Part shown: positions 52,591 to 55,079 of the stretch, piece after piece
Numbering within the stretch: position 1 is the first letter of the stretch
Layout of the letters: each line of letters opens with the position of its first letter
DNA from: an uncultured Clostridia bacterium
GTDB taxonomy: Bacteria; Bacillota; Clostridia; TANB77; CAG-508
Assembly (NCBI GenBank): GCA_944389655.1
Contig: CALXND010000004.1
Coordinates: 1 to 55,079, forward strand
Length of the DNA: 55,079 nucleotides
Reading direction: 5' to 3'
Position numbers and translations under genes: made by a program
Notes under the pieces: model-generated
The model's database searches: none
The model's input: the letters and a program-made list of their open reading frames with translations, nothing else
Told to the model about the DNA's origin: nothing

Positions 52591-54936
52591 ATGACTAAAT
52601 TTACCAAAATGCAAGCATATGGAAACGATTATGTATATATAGATGCAATAAATCAAAAGATAGATAATGTAAATGAACTTGCAAAATATGTAAGCGATAG
52701 ACATTTTGGAATAGGCTCAGATGGAATGGTACTAATTTGCAAATCAGATGTAGCGGACTTTAGAATGAGGATGTTTAATCCAGATGGAACAGAAGGAGAA
52801 ATGTGTGGAAATGCTTTACGTAGCTTAAGCAAATATGTATATGATCACAGATTAACAGATAAAACAGAATTAGATATAGAAACACTTGGAGGAATTCAGC
52901 ATGTTAAATTAACAGTAGAAGATGGAAAAGCTGTTAATATAGAAGCAAATATAGGAGAGCCAGTATTAGATACTAGAAAGATTCCAGTAAATACCAATTT
53001 ACCAGAATTTATAGAGCAAGAAGTAAAAGTGTTAGACAAAACATTTAAAATAACAGCTGTATCATGGGGAAACCCACACTGTGTAATGTTCTTAGATAGC
53101 ACAGAAAATATGGATGAATTTGATGTAGAAAAGTATGGCAAAGCCATAGAATACAAAACAGATTTATTCCCAAATAAAACAAATGTAACATTTGCTCAAG
53201 TAATAGACAGAAATAATATTAGAATGAGAGAATGGGAAAGAGGAACAGGAGAGACCATTGGTTGCGGAACAGGTTCTTGTACAGCAACAGTGGCAGCAGT
53301 GCTAACAGACAAATGCGATAGAAATGTAAATGTGCATCAAATAGGAGGAATTCTAGAAACTAATTGGGACGAAGAAACAGGCAAGATGTTTATGAAAGGC
53401 CCATCACATACAGTGTTTGAATCAGAAATTGATGTGGACAGAATAATAAACAAAAAACAAAATCGAATTACAAAATTAAGTAAATTATTAGAAAATGTAA
53501 ATTACGAATTAGTAAAAGGTAGCCTAGACATAGATATAGCAGATGTAAAAGACGATTCTAGAAAAATAGAAGAAAACGATTTATACATTGCCAAAGTTGG
53601 AACAACATCTAATTCTCATAAATTTATACCAGATGCAATAAAAAAAGGCGCAAAGGCTATAGTAATAGAACAAGATGTAGATATAAAGGAAGATGTTACA
53701 GTAATAAAAGTTAATTCTTCAAGAGAGGCAATGGCATATATTTCGTCTGCATATTTTGACCATCCAGCTGAAAAACTAATTACCATAGGAGTAACAGGAA
53801 CTGCAGGAAAAACTTCTACTACAACAATTTTAAAGAAAATGCTAGAAGAAGCAGGCAACAAAGTAGGATTAATTGGTACAATTGGTGCATTTATAGATAA
53901 AACAAAAATAACGCTTCACAATACAACACCTGAGAATTACGAAGTACAAAAATTATTTAGTAAAATGGTAGACGAAGGTTGTAAATATGCAATAATGGAA
54001 GTATCTTCACAAGGATTAAAAATGCATAGAGTAGACGGATTTACATTTAATTATGCAGTATTTACAAATATATCAAATGAACACATTGGACCAAACGAGC
54101 ATGAAAGTTTTGAAGAATACATGTATTGCAAGAGTTTATTGTTCCAAAAATGTAAAGTGGGAATAATAAATGTAGATGATGAAAACTGGAAAAACATTAC
54201 AAAAAATCATACATGTAAAATAATTAAATTTGGTGTAAATAGCGACAAAGTAGACATGAAAGCAACAAACATTAAGTTTATTATGACACATGACTTTTTA
54301 GGAATGGGATTTGAAACAGAAGGAAAACTAAATGATAATTTTGAAGTTGCAATTCCAGGAAGATTTTCAGTATATAACTCATTATGTGCAATTACGATTG
54401 CAAATGAATTAAAAATAAATACAGATGCAATGAAAAGAGCATTAACAAAAGTATTTGTTAAAGGTAGAATGGAACTTGCTGTTTCAAACGATACTTATAA
54501 ACTAATAATAGACTATGCACACAATGAAGATGAAATGACAAACTTAATGGAAACAATTATGGAATATAAACCAAAAAGAATAGTTTGTATATTTGGAGGA
54601 GGCGGAAACAGAGCCAAATCTAGAAGATATGACATGGGAGAAATATCTGGTAAGTATGCAGGACTTACAATTCTTACAGAGGACAACCCTCGTTTTGAAG
54701 AATTAGAGTCAATTAATAATGACATTATAATCGGATTAAATAAAAGTAATGGTAAATACATTACAATTAATGATAGACAGGAAGCAATAGAATATGCAAT
54801 GAAAAATGCAAAAGAAGGAGACATCATACTTCTAATAGGAAAAGGACATGAGCAATATCAAGAAATAAAAGGTGTACAATATTACTGGGACGAGAGAGAA
54901 GCGGTAAAGAAAGCAGAAGAGAAATTGTACAAATAA
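52591..54936 (+). CDS. Fusion: diaminopimelate epimerase (DapF) - UDP-MurNAc-tripeptide synthetase (MurE)
   Basis: 781 residues in one frame. Residues 1-280 are DapF (LL-DAP to meso-DAP): FTKMQAYGNDYVYID, GIGSDGMV, catalytic cysteines in MCGNALRS (about 71-78) and GCGTGSCT (about 225-232). Residues about 290-781 are MurE: P-loop GVTGTAGKTSTTT (about 400), TTPENYEVQKLF, EVSSQGLKMHRVDG, DYAHNEDEM and the substrate motif DNPR (about 697-700), the meso-DAP-type signature. One chain thus makes meso-DAP and adds it to UDP-MurNAc-Ala-Glu. The DapF Cys loop (GNALR, not GNGxR) is a slight variant. GGAAGG at 52575-52580. Confidence 0.94.
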   Translation: MTKFTKMQAYGNDYVYIDAINQKIDNVNELAKYVSDRHFGIGSDGMVLICKSDVADFRMRMFNPDGTEGEMCGNALRSLSKYVYDHRLTDKTELDIETLGGIQHVKLTVEDGKAVNIEANIGEPVLDTRKIPVNTNLPEFIEQEVKVLDKTFKITAVSWGNPHCVMFLDSTENMDEFDVEKYGKAIEYKTDLFPNKTNVTFAQVIDRNNIRMREWERGTGETIGCGTGSCTATVAAVLTDKCDRNVNVHQIGGILETNWDEETGKMFMKGPSHTVFESEIDVDRIINKKQNRITKLSKLLENVNYELVKGSLDIDIADVKDDSRKIEENDLYIAKVGTTSNSHKFIPDAIKKGAKAIVIEQDVDIKEDVTVIKVNSSREAMAYISSAYFDHPAEKLITIGVTGTAGKTSTTTILKKMLEEAGNKVGLIGTIGAFIDKTKITLHNTTPENYEVQKLFSKMVDEGCKYAIMEVSSQGLKMHRVDGFTFNYAVFTNISNEHIGPNEHESFEEYMYCKSLLFQKCKVGIINVDDENWKNITKNHTCKIIKFGVNSDKVDMKATNIKFIMTHDFLGMGFETEGKLNDNFEVAIPGRFSVYNSLCAITIANELKINTDAMKRALTKVFVKGRMELAVSNDTYKLIIDYAHNEDEMTNLMETIMEYKPKRIVCIFGGGGNRAKSRRYDMGEISGKYAGLTILTEDNPRFEELESINNDIIIGLNKSNGKYITINDRQEAIEYAMKNAKEGDIILLIGKGHEQYQEIKGVQYYWDEREAVKKAEEKLYK

Positions 54937-54975
54937 ATTAATTTTATGACTTGATTAATGATTATAAATAAAGCA

Positions 54976-55009
54976 AAAACTAGGACTTTTTATAAGTTCT
55001 AGTTTTTTA
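54976..55009 (+). terminator. Terminator of the trans-sulfuration/dapF-murE operon
   Basis: AAAACTAGGACTT pairs with AAGTTCTAGTTTT, with a short AT loop and a final T-run. Confidence 0.8.
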
Positions 55010-55010
55010 T

Positions 55011-55035
55011 CTAATAGGAAATTTCTCTAACGAAA
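55011..55035. repeat. Partial third copy of the structured repeat
   Basis: CTAATAGGAAATTTCTC matches the start of the repeat at 21148; after that the sequence diverges and the window ends. Confidence 0.4.
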
Positions 55036-55079
55036 ACTTTACTGGCAAAATATGGTAAAAATAAAAAGAGGCATAACAA

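Noticed and set aside
1..55079. CRISPR arrays, tRNA or rRNA genes, prophage structural genes
   Set aside because: No regularly spaced direct repeats, tRNA-like cloverleaf sequences, rRNA segments or phage structural proteins were seen on either strand.

Overview
The window comes from a low-GC, endospore-forming, strictly fermentative Clostridia-type bacterium. Evidence for this is the A/T-ending codon use with AGGAGG ribosome binding sites, sporulation genes (yqfC, yqfD, an alpha/beta SASP, a Spo0A C-terminal domain protein), a trimeric [FeFe] hydrogenase (HydABC), AdhE and lactate dehydrogenase, a CtsR-McsA-McsB-ClpC operon, and GatCAB. I cannot name the species; an uncultured gut Clostridia lineage would fit.

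Layout. 1-600: the C-terminus of a serine recombinase abuts a decapitated polysaccharide deacetylase (pdaA-like), which looks like one edge of a mobile element. 686-6225: yqfC, yqfD, an unknown gene, a YbeY-DgkA-PAP2-like fusion and a DUF3048 protein. 6665-11574: hydrogenase operon hydC, hydB, (GNAT insert), hydA, with hydA frameshifted. 11721-20122: dnaE, then an ABC exporter pair (ATPase frameshifted) bracketed by two near-identical fold-back elements of about 317 bp. 20130-21089: rplU and rpmA behind a strong promoter and leader. 21140-24770: accessory island with an XRE regulator, a 5'-truncated surface protein whose 3' end looks like the variable region of a diversity-generating retroelement (DGR), a downstream hairpin, a MutS-domain-I-like gene and a second copy of the target domain. 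25018-32152: nucleoside deaminase, adhE, a REP-associated tyrosine transposase (RAYT) flanked by palindromes, a stand-alone Spo0A DNA-binding domain, and aspS under a T-box. 32875-38050: hydrolase, tmk, gatCAB. 38269-42995: Fic-like protein, small genes, rpsT, hpf, SASP, HAD phosphatase. 42997-49155: ctsR-mcsA-mcsB-clpC and ldh, separated by palindromes. 49278-54936: a small self-regulated-looking gene, hemolysin III family protein, lipoprotein, a trans-sulfuration enzyme and a DapF-MurE fusion.

Two systems stand out. The first is an orphan DGR-like locus (21880-24769): a 25-codon stretch at 23500-23574, dominated by AAC-derivable NNC codons and far richer in G+C than its surroundings, followed by a perfect 10-bp hairpin and a MutS-like accessory gene, with no reverse transcriptase or template repeat in the window. 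The second is a RAYT-REP system: the RAYT at 28983-29759 sits between copies of a GGGGACNGTCCCC palindrome, and at least ten related palindromes or paired inverted elements lie in intergenic gaps, most of them touching or within about 15 nt of a stop codon. Other unusual points are the DapF-MurE and YbeY-DgkA-PAP2 fusions, two single-C frameshifts sharing the context CGGAG, a Fic-like protein lacking the catalytic histidine, and an L27 without the usual Firmicutes N-terminal extension.
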